A stretch of DNA of 64,000 nt from assembly GCA_907164885.2 (NCBI GenBank), contig OU015501.1, forward strand, positions 59,182,119 through 59,246,118, written 5' to 3'. Position 1 is the first letter of the stretch. The number at the start of each line of letters is the position of its first letter. The stretch comes from Dolomedes plantarius (taxonomy: Eukaryota > Arthropoda > Arachnida > Araneae > Dolomedidae). The notes below the pieces were generated by a model. The model was not told where the DNA came from. It saw only the letters and a program-made list of their open reading frames with translations, and did not search any database. The translations under genes were made by a program, and so were the position numbers. Shown in pieces: positions 11,008 to 25,500 of this stretch.

Positions 11008-12026
11008 TTAATATGCTTATCGCCTACTTGGCAACGTCCCATTCGAAACTGAATATTTATTTATTTATTACTTTTCTCGTTAAAAACAGCGTTTCCAGGA
11101 GTAATTTTTTTTCAAAAATTGCAGAATTTAAATAAACTAAGGTTTACATCGTAGGAATTTCTTTAGGTTTGTATAGGTTTCGAGCAAGTCTCCGCAAAAC
11201 GGAGGCCATGTTAATTTCCATAAGGTTACTTAGTTTTGTTCTCCAGGATGACCGCTTCACTCCGATGGCGTATTCCAAGTGGCACCGAATTAGCCTTGTT
11301 CACACTGCATCCGAAGCGTTGGCGTTACTCGTAACCAAATAATTTTTACCATTTACAGACCTCCAAAACAATTAGCCACGAAATCGGCAAGATCTGATAT
11401 TGGTTAAAATTGTTAGGATAAGAGTAACGCCTGGCGGTACGCAACGCTCTGGATGAAATATAAACGAGGACTTAATATTCGGATGTTAGTTACGATGGAG
11501 GCAGATTTGACTGACAGTTTCACCTCTTTTTCACCCGAATGTTTGCAATTTAATAAAGGATGGAGCCATTGTGCAATAACTTAAAATCTTAAAAGATACC
11601 CACGGTTTAATGAGGTATATTTAGTATTGCCGGTCTTTTTTTAAAAAAAGGGCCATTTTCGTAGTACGTATATCCCTTGTTATCTGCTGGTTCGTTACAT
11701 TCAACACAGACAAGCACTTATAGTTGATATTATAGAAATTTCAAATATAGGTACACAAACCTTTAAAGGGAGGTTCAATGATTTAACAAATCTTTAAATG
11801 GGTAAAGTATGCTCATTTTGCAGTTTAGGAAGAAGTTGTTACTGTACATCCATCAAAAAAATGCAAGTATATCAGGTAAACCAATTCTGATTTTTGATAA
11901 AAAAATTACGCCTGGAAACACCATTTTTTATGAGAAAAACAATAAATTTTATTCAGTTTCGAATGGGACGCTGCCAAGCAGGCAATAAGCGTATTAAAAT
12001 AGAAAATTATGATAACCCTTGTATGG

Positions 12027-15000
12027 TAATCAAGTAAACCAGGAAGTACATCCATCAAGAGGTTAGTCCCCATCTGCAGCGTTTATTTCATAATAGAAAG
12101 ATTTATTGATTCTGCGAAAACGTTTATATAGTGTGAATAATTTTAAAGCTTAAACATGTATAAAAATATTTACCAAAATTCTAAACTTGACTGTCCTAAA
12201 AAGGGGTACATGTCTCAGTACCATTCTATCTAATTTACCTGTTATTAACAGTCAATTAACACACAAGGGAACATAAATTTTTGAGTTTCTCCCTAAAAAG
12301 TATCAAATTTCACTTCAAAGAGTAATGAAGAACACCTCCCGAAGACTTTGCGCAACAGTCGTCTCAAGTAGAAATACAGCAATAGAGCATATTACAATCA
12401 ATATCCACAATGTTTTAAAGTCTTGGAAATTCCAGCTGATGGCCTTACTACGGCAAATTTTCGTAAAGGTTCACAATTAGGGCATCTATAAACTTACAGG
12501 GCTCACCTACACTGAATCCTATTATTTTTCAAAATTCTAGAGGTACAGTTGATTGAGCTTGTGTTCACACAACTGCAGGTTTTTACATTAATTTTTATAT
12601 GTGTTTGTGTGCTTCCTGATAATTTGTACAGCAATTTTTTTTTTCACATCTTGTGCATGCATGATAATAAATAAAAAATAAGAGAGAAGGTATGATTCCC
12701 AACAGCCCAAGCTCATTAGTTATCACAAACTACTTGATAGTTGGAAACTATTAAAGACAACCTAAATAAAATTTATAATTTCCTGTATACATGAATATAT
12801 GTAGAGAAAATGACACTCAAAAACAGTTTAAAAACATAATACTATATAATCTTTATTTGCTCTTCTTTACAATTTCCATCCATAAAAAAAATGAATGGAA
12901 AACATGGACCAATGGAATATGTGTTTCAACAACTATATTAACAACCAACTGTACAACAAACCGTATGTTCACTTGGAATGAATTGATGAAGGATGAATCA
13001 GTCTTCTGGTGTGACTATTGCATCCTTAAATATACACATTCAACATATTTACAATTATATACTTCGTATACACATTCATCTGAATTATTTGTTACAAATA
13101 TGATAGCAGTTTTACGAATTTCTCCCACAAAGGACTTAAAAAAATATTGCAGTTAAGTTATCAGTGACATCTGAACCAATGTAGCAGAATCTGGAAGAGG
13201 CTGAATTGAGGAGAGAGTAAAAATGCTACACAATGTTATCAGAAAAATATAACACACTTCAAGAACATTTATGATACAAAAAGGGATGGATATAAGGAAT
13301 TAAAGAAAAATTTCAGAAAAAAAGACAAAAAGCAAAGCAATTAAATTCCATGAAACATGAAATAATTACTCTACTCTGGCCAGAAAAAAAAATGCATACT
13401 TAGTCAAAAATATTCACTCTAAATTTCATTGAGCTAAAGATAACTCTACAAAAATAAAATTTGTTAGTCTTTATACTACTTTTGTCAACTATACAGGTTT
13501 TATACAAAATACAAAAAATTTTACAATGACTGAATTTATAATTGTATTTTATCACATAATCATAATCTATATTTTATTATATAATCATATAAAATAAAAT
13601 TAACTAGACTTTAAAAAACAAAATATGACTCAAAAACTCTTAAGCAACAAATTAATATTAGGTTTCATTAAATTGCAGAAAAACAGAGGCAAATTTCAAC
13701 TAATAAAAACTAGATTGTACATGGTTCTAAAACAGTGTTGTAGCTTTTTATTTATTTTTTTTTTGAGATAATCAATCCAATGTAACTTTTTTTCCCATAA
13801 AGAAGTATGCTACTTAGGGGAAAATAAAATACTCTTATTAGAAAGAAGTTCATATATAGGATAGACATAATTTAAAAACTACTTGAATTTATAGCAGCAC
13901 AAAAATTCTGAACTAGCAGAGTGCCAACTTTAAAGTTATTTAAAATGTGTCTAGTTCTTCAAATATTCAAAGCTCTCTTTGATGAAATTACCAAACAATA
14001 TTCACAATAAAAAGGACAAATAACACATCCACATTTTAACACTTCAGTCCTCATAAGTAGTAATTAGGTTAAATTGCACCGTTTCCACTATTATAGTAGT
14101 AAACATTTTTTAATTGCAATTTTAGCATTGCTAATTGAAGATGTTATTGCATTTTAGGTCTTCCACAAAGTTTTAAGGGCTTACAGGTATGTATCAGATT
14201 GAAAAAAAAAAAGAAGGAAAAAAAAAAGTGTGAAAGACCCCCCTCCCCCCTAGTGGTGTACAGAAGTAAAATTAGTTTTATTAAAGAAATGAATATTTTA
14301 AAATTATCTACAGTTACAGCTTAATACACATGATAAACCGAGAAGCTGATTCCCTTTAAGCTTAATTAATAACAGAATACTGAAAAAGCTATTATTAGGA
14401 TGTCATAGTACTGTACAAATTTTAAAATTTATCTTAAAAGCCCACAATACTTGAACACAGTTGATGAGGATCTGCTGCTTGAACTTTAAATTTAATGCAG
14501 CACACATAATACCATTTAAAATCACTTAAATTTCAATATGTTATTCTAAATATTAAGAGAAAAAAACTGGCAGTTATTAAGAAGAAGAAAGACCTAAGAA
14601 ATATTAAAGAATAAAATATATTAATTCACTTCAAAATTCCATTAAATTATATTTTTACAATAATTGTACTAGGATTATATGGCTAGGCAAGCCCATTTTA
14701 TGTTGCAATATACAACTGATAGAAAAAAAGAAGAAATAAATTTCAGAAAGTGTAATAAATATAAAATGGCCTGCAATAAAACTAAAAACATCTAATGTAC
14801 CATTCAACAAATTCAAAAGGATACATATGTAACCTTACACAATTACTTTTAATGAACTTTAAAATTTCTGTTGTTGTATAATATAAATTGCTATCAAAAC
14901 AATTTTTGGACCCACCATATATTTTTCTGTAATCATGTATAATTCATGAGAGTAAAAAAGACCCTTCTGTTCAAGTAAACTTAACTTACCGATGTCACAA

Positions 15001-18000
15001 ACAATGCTTTAAATGCTAATCAAACTTGAATTTATAACCATTTAAGCTATATGTGAATAAATTAACAACAAAACTGCCACATTCACTCAGAATTGTAAGA
15101 CTATTAAACATTTTATCTCTCTTTCCTAATTATCTGCATCTCAATAGCTATAATTACAAGCTAACAGCTAATAATTACATACCACAATATACATAACATA
15201 TGAAAAACACCAAAAGAATGGTCGAAACAAAGCTTTTGGCAACTATTGCACACTCGAGCAACATCATGTATTAAAGTACTTTAGTCTCAAATAGAATAGG
15301 ACATTCATAAGCTGATGTATGCATAATTTAACATTAAAAGTATATAAAAATATGAGGACAATCAAAGCTCTATTATCTGATCAACTATATCTCATAAGCC
15401 ACTCACTCAAAACAAAATTTGCGAGAATGACGCACAAATACAGACCAATAATGAACAATAACATAAATCAGATCTCTCAGAGAGTAAAATTAAATCTCTT
15501 AATTTATTACATAATTAGACACTGGACCCACACATTTGTAATTTACAGAATCTTTAATATAATACTTAAAATAAAACTATAAAAAATTTTGATAAAAAGT
15601 CTAGAAATAAAATTAAACATGACACTTTTTTCATAAATGAAAAGTTATATAAAAGGGAGCCATAAATCCATTTTCTGTAGGATGACTTGTTTAACTTTAA
15701 TACAGATACATAAATAAAATTCACAAAACAGACTAACTTTTATCAAGATGAAAACACACTAAAACAAATGCATAAATACGTACACTATAATATTTAAATT
15801 TTTTTGAAAAAGCATTATTTATTTAGACCACACATGTCAAAAATACAACAATTAGGTACAAATAAAAATGGCAACGAAAGAAGTTAATGACAGTTCAAGT
15901 TGATACTCATCAGCATAAATTTCAACTAAATTGGTGAATGTTAGGTAATGATTATCAGCTGAAACAACTCTTTACTCTTGAAAAATTTATGTCAATTTGC
16001 ACCTTACAATACATTCGTGATAAGGAGTATTCAAGATGTACAATACTTAAGGGATTTTGACATTATTTGCAAATCTTTGCTTATACTACTTAAGATTACT
16101 TCTCACTTTCTGAGAGCTCTTGTGTTTATGAAGAATCTCTAGTTGAATAATCTCTTAGAATACTTTGATATCAACAAATACTTAACAAATTAAAAAAATT
16201 TTCAAAATATAAATAAAAAATGGTATAAAACAAATCTGCAATAAATAATAGCTGCGACAAATGCAAACCAAAGAATTTTGATTCTTACATGCACATTTCA
16301 TTTTAATGCAAATGTTGACATAGAGCTATATTATATGCTTCCTTCAATTGTTCGCTCTTTTTGTGGCTATTTTTTCCAATAAAACACATTTTCTAGCTAA
16401 TGTAACAAATAAATAATAACCTGAATATTAGACCAACTTTCATCTAAGATGGTGTTAGTAGATGAAATCAACTTCATTATGGAAATTTTTCAATATGCAG
16501 CATAAGACCTTAGATTCAGCCATGAGCTGTGGTAACTACAAAATTTCATAAAATGTTGTATTTGCTAATTTACTACATTTACCGATTTATGTCTACAATT
16601 AAATGCAATATGAGTTCAGTGTCAGGCACATTATAATAAAAGATTGTTAGTTTACAGGGGGATTGCATTGACTTTTTATACTTCCAGTTCCCTAGGATGC
16701 CCCATATTAATGGAGTTCTCACACTCAAGTAGCTAGACCCTTTTCAATATAATCAAAAATAAAGAATGCCATATAACTGTAATATTTTTATTTATTTAAC
16801 ATTAAATCAGCACACTTTATGTTAAACTCCATTACAAAAATTTTCCATACTCCATGCTAAGGTCAAAAGCAAAGATGCTGACCTCCCATAACTTCCTTCA
16901 GGAGTCAGTTAACTCACTTTCATGAGGTTTAGAACTTCTCATGAGGTTTTTTTTTTTTTTTTTTTTTTGGGGGGGGGGGGGGTCCTCCTGGTGTTTACTT
17001 ATTAAAACATGAATGCTAAAGTATAAACAAAGAATAAGAGAATTTTATCTCTGTTGTTTTGGGTACACAGGCCATAACTTATAAGGTTAAAAGCTAAATT
17101 TGTTGCTTGTGACATGTATGCCAATAGAGCATTTACTAGGGGTAATAACAAGTTTCTTCACCCTCAGAAATCTTAATTGGCTCTTTTATATTCTACTCCT
17201 CTGTTTTAAATGATAACTTTGTAAAGGCACAGAAGTAAACAAGCTAAAATGACAAAATTTTAGTAAGACGTTAATGATTTAAATTGCAACATGTGCAGCA
17301 TAAATTGTCTCACTCACAAGAAACAAATTATTGAGTGTAATTTGTATTTCCTTTTTCATTGTAAATACTGATTTTATTTTTTTTGCAGTTATTGTTTGGA
17401 TGTATTTAAGTCCAGAGTGGCACTTTTGAATACTAAGCAATAATCTGCAAAATGTTAATTCTTAAATCTATAAAAAAAATATTGGGAAAAAAGTTTTTTG
17501 ATAAATGAGTTAGGAATTACCTTTTAACAAGAAATATGTACGATAAAAAAGAAAGACAGGTTTTCAAGAACACCATGACTTTAAAAAAGTAGGCAAAATA
17601 CATTATGCAGTGCATCAATGCAATCCCTAAATAACAATATTTTAAAAAAAAGGCAAATTTCATGCAGTTAGCTCAAGACAAATTTAAGATCTCATTTGTC
17701 TAAGCACTATGTTGGTTTCATATGATGGCTTTGAAGGGATCAATAAACAGACATATGAAAGAGTAATACCAGCAGGATGATGGTACCTAAATTATTAGTA
17801 ATCAGAAAATTAAATCATCTTGGTACGTTAACTTTTAAAAATGGTATTTCAGAATTATTAGGTATTCTGATAAAGTATGTTAATCCCTTTTCATTGAGAT
17901 TACTCGTTCTTACATCATGACTACATACTCTGAAAAGCTAATGTGCAATAATCAATTAAAATAAATACTAAAATTTGAGATATGTTCGTTATGATTATTA

Positions 18001-19285
18001 TCCAGAATTTGCTCATTTTTGCTCATTTAAGTCAACTTAAAAATAAAAAACTGTAATTTTTTGAAATAGTTTAAAACTGTCAAGAAAATAAAAAGCCATG
18101 ATATTTATATTGATTAGTACTTTCAATCAGAAAAGGGTGCTATATAGATTCCTGATAGTAATATTCTATTTACCAGGAAATGGATCATTAAAATTTGCCA
18201 TACTACATGCAGAAAATTTATGCAAATGGCTTCTATAGCAAATATAAGGAAGTTCTCTAAAGTGACCGAAAATCTTCAGAGAAAATTTTTAAGTATGTGA
18301 TATATATTGGTGCCTTAACAATAGTTAAAAATATTCTAATTTGTTACAAATTTAATTCCTTAAATTAATCCATCACACTTCAAAAACCATAAGGGAATAA
18401 GCATAATTGCTATTACTTAAAACTAAAAGAAGAAAAAAAAGGACTCCCCTTAGAACCAGAAATTTTCAACATGCAATATAACAATGTAAAACCTTCAGAT
18501 GAATGAAATTATTATGAAGCTGTTGATTTTGAGTTAAAAAACCCCAAAAATAATTGTTTAGTGCATCTATAAATGATTAATAAATCTATAAAAGTTCTTT
18601 TAAACTAAAGAACTTATCAATGCAACAAAATGAAATATTCTGAAAAGCATTCTGGAATGTGAGTAACTCCTTAGCATCACTATAATTATTAAATAGGATT
18701 TCTTTGAAGAGGACAGATTTAGGAAAATTGCACTTCAGATAAACAATAGACAGTATAACATTACATTTTGCAATTAAAATAATTTTAAACAATTAGTTTT
18801 GAATAGGAATTGTTTAATTACAAACAAGTTGAGTTTCAATGCTTGTTTAGTAATACTACACAACTTGAACAAATGAAAACATAACAAAACTAATATCATT
18901 TAAGAGTAAAACAACATTTCAAATTAAGGTGTCTTAACCAGTGATGTACTGATTTCTGGAGAATATGACAAACACAATCAAAATGATCCCACAAAAAAAC
19001 TTTGAAAATAACATTTTTAAATAATTTATGAAAAAATTCCCATCATTCTAAAATTCAATACATAGTTTTATGCATGCACATACATTATACATGTATATAT
19101 GCACATATTTGTTCTCAGTTTTAAAGATGAATAGAAGGAGATTCATTATGGAGGTCCACAGAATCACATTAGTTAAGACTCCTTGATATGAATACAACAA
19201 ATTTAAAGCTTTTTTTTTTACTTAACTACATATATCAGAATTTTACAACAGATTAAAAATTAATTGATTACAATCATACAAAAAC
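12027..19285 (-). other. 7-kb AT-rich, transposon-free stretch; candidate long TRAPPC9 3'UTR
   Basis: It lies directly downstream of the TRAPPC9 stop on the minus strand. I found no TIR pairs, no transposase fragments and no coding frame with a known motif. Near 12,830-12,860 the minus strand reads GAGCAAATAAAGATTATA and then a GT/T-rich tract, a good poly(A) arrangement. Many other AATAAA motifs occur along the stretch. At about 13,048 the minus strand has TGTAAATA, a Pumilio-type site. A homopolymer T/G tract occupies 16,946-16,983. Long-UTR status is inference. Confidence 0.4.
16946..16983. repeat. Poly-T/poly-G tract
   Basis: A run of about 23 T is followed directly by about 14 G. Such tracts are often mis-sized in assemblies. 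Confidence 0.9.
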
Positions 19286-19528
19286 TTAATCTTCTACAAT
19301 TGTAATATCAATCGAAGGTGCACACTTCTGCATTTGGCCGCAAAAATCACTGGTCCATGATGAAGGAAAAGAAGTATTGCTTCTATCAGATAAATGAGAC
19401 TCAGTGTCAGAGATACTTTGAGGCCAAAGACCTTGGTCTTTATGACTACAAAGTATATCCAATTTATAGACTCCAGAATGGAAAAATACAAATCCAAACT
19501 CATGGGAATACTCATCATGCGGTAAAAT
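19286..19528 (-). CDS. TRAPPC9: TRAPPC9 exon 24 (residues 1219-1298, stop)
   Basis: It encodes [16 protein letters not shown], the final beta segment, then a Ser-rich tail ending SIDITIVED and TAA at 19,288-19,286. The tail is longer than and unlike the vertebrate C-terminus. Confidence 0.96.
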   Translation of the reverse strand: MLPHDEYSHEFGFVFFHSGVYKLDILCSHKDQGLWPQSISDTESHLSDRSNTSFPSSWTSDFCGQMQKCAPSIDITIVED

Positions 19529-22500
19529 CTAGAAAATTCGATATATAAAATTATTAGAAAATGTAAAGTTGTATTGTTTAATGGCAACATAAATAAGAAC
19601 TATATTTCAAAAATTTATTTAATTTCCTATTGGGCAGCTAGCTATCTAACCACTTTCCCTTTAGCTACTAAATGATATGATTTAATTTTCAAAATAACTT
19701 GTTTCAAGAGTTTTTCATCATCAAAAAGGAACTTTTTAAACTATTTCAAACAGAATTAAAGTAAAAAAGATGGAAAAATTATTATAAAAATTCTATCATT
19801 TCAAGGGGAAGATAAAATCGTTACATATTTGAAAGAATTATTAAGTTTTATTATTATTATTTTCATTTTTTTTAACATATATTTCAATATATGTTAACAG
19901 TTGCTATGATTGTAAAGTAATATATCTATTATATAAAAATTCTTTATTTGAAATAGAAATCCTTAAAGTGGATGTAACTACATACCTCTTCAATAAACAC
20001 TTTTTCACTCCCAACAACAGCTCTTTTAGTTTCCAAACGATAACTCTGGTGACCATTTTGATGATCTTGATAGCCTCTTACAAACAAATGCAAAGAATGA
20101 AGAACTACATCTAAAATTGAAATTGAAATTATATGCAACAGATACTCTGAAATTATTGCATAATGTGTATCTGAAATGCACATACACACATACTTAACCA
20201 ATTACTTAGTCATTAATACCAATTTAAGATCCTGTAAATATGTGGTTGTTTTACTCCTTTGTCTCAGAAAATATTATAAAATATAATTAATAATATAATA
20301 AATCATAATATAATGGTTCAAGGAGTTTGCTAGAAATCAAAGACAACATTTAGCAGGTTATATTAAAATCTGGGCATTCAAAAATTTTAATTCTATTGAG
20401 GTTTATTCAGAGCTGCTGGTTAATATGCAAAATATGCCTGGCCTACAAATTTAGACACTCTATAATTGGAAAGAGCATCACTAAAAAATGTTATGCTTGG
20501 AACTTTCATGAAGAAATAAGAATATAAGTGCATTATATATCAACAAACATACCTTGAATCTAAGACCTAGGCCACTTTTTAATACCCCCATACCTTCAGT
20601 ATAAAAACTGTATAATTTATATTCAACAGTCAATTTGTTGAATAAACTATTATATTATATGCCTTTATAAATGTTCTTGTTAACATACCATTTAATAACT
20701 ACAGGCACTAGATTTTTTTAAAATACTTTGCCACTGTATTTTATTCTAACATGAACTCTAAACATCTTTACTGATGCATGACCTTGGGTGTTAAAATTTC
20801 ATAAAAAGTGTCTTCAATGTACAATTATAAGAGTAGCCAAAATGAAAGGGAGACTTGTTATAGCAGCAGTGGTTAAATACCCAGAGCTTTGCATTTGCAT
20901 GAGTAGATGGCTCTGTATGTTACAAAACCAAGCTGCTATCATCAGAAAGTGTCAGTATGCTGTTTGAATGTGTTTAAGCAAAATGACTATAGTCAATGAC
21001 TATGTACAGTTATGGCATGGATTTGTCCAAGCAGACCCAGAAAGCACTAATTCAATTTTTGATGGCAGTAGATGTTAGTGAAGCCAAAATTTATCATGGT
21101 CTGATGGACATGTATGGGCATAAGTATCTGTCACAGTGTACAGTGTTCAGATGCTTTTATGAATTTTGTGAGGGACATGTGGTCATGGGATATGCCGAGA
21201 CCTAGTGGAGCACACTTTACCATTACTACAGAATCGATTGCCACATGGGCAAGACTTGCTGGTGAGCTTCCACTGGGAGGTCCTCAACCATCCCCCATAC
21301 AGTTCCAACTTCTTGCCCTGTGACTACCACATCATTGGGCCACAAAAAAAGGCTCTCAAGGGCCACTGGTTTGCTAACGATGCAGAGGTTTTGGACACTG
21401 TTTGAGACTAGTTCTGCAGATGACCACAGGCATTCTTCGCTCAGGGCATCCAAAATCTAGTGAAGTGCTGAGACACTTCTTGAACCAAGAAGGTGATTAT
21501 CTGTAGTAGATGTATAGCTCATGAATGACTATTACTTCCATTATGTTCACAAATTCTAGACAAACTATTCCAGACAAAAAAAAAGTCACTTTCATTTGGG
21601 CAACCCTTATACATATTTAAATGGGTCTTTTTAAACTGACAAAACAGCCAAAAGGTATTAAGCCACCCTTGTCTCTTTGTTGTTCTTTGAGATCCATGTT
21701 TGTAAAGGAGAAAATCTCATCAGTGAAAGTTTCTTTTTGTTTATAACAAATTATGAGTAACAAATTTTAAACTACTAAATAGGTCTTAAATCATGGCTCT
21801 GTTTCATTCAATAAAGGTCATTATGATTAACACTACAGCTTGTTTGAATCTCTCAAACCAGCTTATTTTAAGTATTTTTCATAACCACACAAACCTAGTG
21901 GTGCTCCCCCAGAAACTACATAAGCAGGCTAACAAGGCAATGGCAATATTACTTCCTGTATTAATACCATATTAAAAGTGCAGAAATTGTCCTGAAACTG
22001 AACTGACTCCAGAACATATTTTGACCTGCATTGCAATAATGGCATCCTTGAAGAAAACTGATGAAACATCAGAAGAAAAATTTACTCTGACCAAATTCTC
22101 CAAATTGCTAGAGCAGTCCACAGAGCTCATGAACAAATCTGACTCTTGATGGACTTGAGACCTATCAACCATCAGCTGCATAATCAGGGATTTGCAAATA
22201 CACTTGCTAGTCTTGAGTATATATCATTGATATATAAACATACACCAAAGATGTAAGTGGAGTTACAAAATAAGAGGCAACTAATTCTAAGAGTGATGAT
22301 TACATATTACAGGAAAAGACATGAGAAGAGAACTATGTATAAAAATTATTCTAATGCATATACAGTGGCTCCCAAAAGTGTTTGCACACTTACGATTTTC
22401 AATGAAATAGGGGTCTATCCATTAATTAAAATGAATATTTCAGAATGGATATTTAATAATAAGATCTATAATCTATTCTTAACAAAACTACATGAAATAT

Positions 22501-25500
22501 TGAAAACATAGTTAAACTTTATTTTTAAGAAACCAATAATCAAAAAGTAACAAAAACTTTATCTCACAAAAGTCATCGTCCACTGAAATATTCTCGGATA
22601 AATTCAAAATTAAAATTATCGTCTGGCACTTTATTTTTATTTTTGAATTGTGATGGCATTTAAAATATCATTTGGCTTTAATTTTTGCTTGCCTACTCTG
22701 TAATATTCTATGTATTATTTATTTATTAAAATGGCTCATAATCATAAAGAAACAACAAACAGCATTCGAAAATTGATTATTTTTCATCATAGTAGTGGTA
22801 AATCAATTCGAAATATTGCTAAATTACTTAATTAATCCCATTCTACTGTGCAGTAAGTGATAAAATGCTCTAAAGAAGAAAATCGGATCAAAAACAAGGT
22901 AAGAAAAGGTCATCCGGCAAAGTTAACAAAACATGATCAGAGATTTATAATTAGAAAATTTGTATAAAATCCACGTTTGAGTGCTGTAAAAGTTTCTGCA
23001 GAATTTAATGAAAAATTTTCTACTTCAATTTTACCTGAAACTGTTCGACAAGTTCTCAGAGCAGCTGGATTACATGGGCGTTCTGCACGTAGAAAATTTT
23101 TTGTGAGTGAGAAAAACAGAAAGCTTAAGGCTTTCATTCACACTATCAATGATAAATAAGCCCCAAACATATTGGAATAATGTCTTATTTGCTGATGAAA
23201 GCAAGTTAAACATTTTAGTTAAAATGGGAATATAATTGTATGGAGAAGAAAAAATGAGGAACTTAATCCCAAGAACTTAGTAGGAAAAGTTAAGCATGGC
23301 GGTGGAGGTGTCCTTGTGTGGGAGTGCATGTCGGCATCAGGACTAGGTAATTTGGTATTTATTGACGGCATAATGAATCATGCTATTTATATAAATATTT
23401 TAAGAGACAATTTAAAATTATCAGCCCAAAATTTAGGTATTGGGAGCAACTTTGTCTTTTTATCAAGATAACGATCCTAAGCACACAGCTCTCAGAATTC
23501 ACCTCTGGTGTCTCTATAATTGTCCACAAGTTTTGAAAACACCACCTCAATCACCACATTTAAACCCAATAGAACATATTTGGAGAGAACTGGAGGTTTG
23601 AGTACGAAAACACAACATTCACATGAAAAGCGAACTAAAAACAATTATGATGCAAGGAATGGAAGAACATTGATGCAGAAATTACAAAAGAACTAGTGCA
23701 ATCTATTCCCAGATGTTTAAAAGCTGTTGTGGATGCTAGAGGATATCCTACAAAATATTAATGCAACAAAAAATTAGAATATTTATTAATATGTAGAGGT
23801 TTTTTGCAAGTGTACGATGACTTTTGTGAGAAAGTTTGTTACTTTTTGAGTATTGGTTTCTTAAAAATAAAGTTTTACTATGTTTTTAAAATATTTCATG
23901 TAGTTTTGTTAAGAATAGATTATAGATCATATTATTAAATACCCATTCTGAAATATTCATTTTAATTAATGGATAGACCCCTATTTCATTGAAAATCGTA
24001 AGTGTACAAACACTTTTGGGAGCCACTGTATAAACATAACATATATATACAGTGATCTGAAAAATTTAAATAGATGCTTACATACCAGAAACATTATGAA
24101 GCTTTATAGTAATGGTAATTAAATCTCCAACAATGAAACTAAATTCATATTCAGCCTTAAATAATCTCCCATTCAACAGAATATCTAAAAATATAATACA
24201 AATAGAATCAGGGATACTTCAAATTTCAAATTGTAATTATATAAAAGAATCTTCCTTCCACAAATTATATTTTTCAATGAATCATAACTTACCTGTAGAC
24301 TTTACCTGATTTTATTAGACTTTCCCACCAACATACCGATTTATTAATTTTTAATAAAATACTTGTTGACTGGGTAAATAATGCAGGGGGAATTAACATT
24401 ATAAAATTTATGTTACCAATACCATAATTTTAAGAATATTCCTTTACGAAAAACAGTATTGACAAAAGGAGGGGAAATTTTTCTACAAATCCCTGAATAA
24501 GTATGTTCATAAAACATTATTACACGCCATAAAATAGTAATTAGAAAAATCTGTAAGGCATGAATTAGTTTATGAAAATATTTTCAAACAAAAATCTGAC
24601 TAAATATGCATAGATCAGTACACATTAGATTTAAACATTGTACACTAAAAGGTTGAAGGAACTTTTTTTCAAGAACATTGAAAAATTGGAAAATTATAAG
24701 GATAAGTTATATTATGAGTTTACAAAAAGTGAAAAATTACAAAACATATGTAATAACTTACAAGCAATATGAAAAACATATTTTCAAACAGAAAGTTGTT
24801 CTACCAAAGGAAAATACTTTTAAAAAATAATAAAAAACTTACCCCACTGAATAGGTGACATAAGTATGAAACCCAACATGGAATCTGTCCAAACAATGTC
24901 TGAAATAGAAGCTCTGCCACTAATTTCTAAAGAAGAGTAGCTGAATTAAGAAAAATAAACATAATAAGAACAGAAATGTATGATACTCATCAAAACAGGT
25001 AAATTGAAGTGAATCATATTTACAATGATTCAATTTCTTAAGATTTATGATTGATTCAACAGAATCCCATTAATCCACCCCTTAACACTTTACACTGTAG
25101 AGCAAAATAATCATCCGTTTTATCCAAAGAAATTTTAAAGTAATGCTGGTGGAAGAACAGCTCTAATGGCTATGGCTTCTACTGAAAAAAACTTTTAAAA
25201 ATGTACTCAAACTTTAACTTCAATCAATAAAGCATAACAGCTAGGGAGAGTAACATGATAGCATTAATAAGACATAAATTGCATGTGTTCCAATTTCTTA
25301 CTTTTTAACATAACTGTGAGAGGTTCATTATTTTATTAGGAGTATTTTCTTGGGCAATGTACAATATACTTTAAAAGGTATTAAATATTCCTATTTGTTA
25401 CTTAATCAGTTTTTTAATAAATTTACTATCTTATCCAAAGTCTAAGGGAACTAGTTCTTAATGTAACACTCAGGTATTGGGTTTTGAAGTGAAGCCATAA

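Larger units (their letters stand above)
9411..12026. mobile_element. Hollow long-TIR element, interrupted by piggyBac
   Basis: The left arm (9,411-9,443, continuing at 11,012-11,080) and the right arm (about 11,930-12,026) are inverted repeats of about 100 bp. CCATACAAGGGT lies at each outer end with a flanking TA. The inner parts match as well: GCCTACTTGGCAACGTCCCA against the inverse of TGGGACGCTGCCAAGCAGGC. The left arm is continuous only if the piggyBac insertion 9,444-11,007 and one TTAA copy are removed. The remaining interior of about 0.9 kb has no recognisable protein, so this is a non-autonomous element of uncertain family. Confidence 0.75.

Noticed and set aside
15319..15582. 87-residue plus-strand open frame downstream of TRAPPC9
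   Set aside because: No motif, extreme AT composition, and it is antisense to the putative 3'UTR.
22937..23137. Minus-strand frame over the Tc1-like transposase
   Set aside because: Shadow frame of the plus-strand transposase pseudogene.
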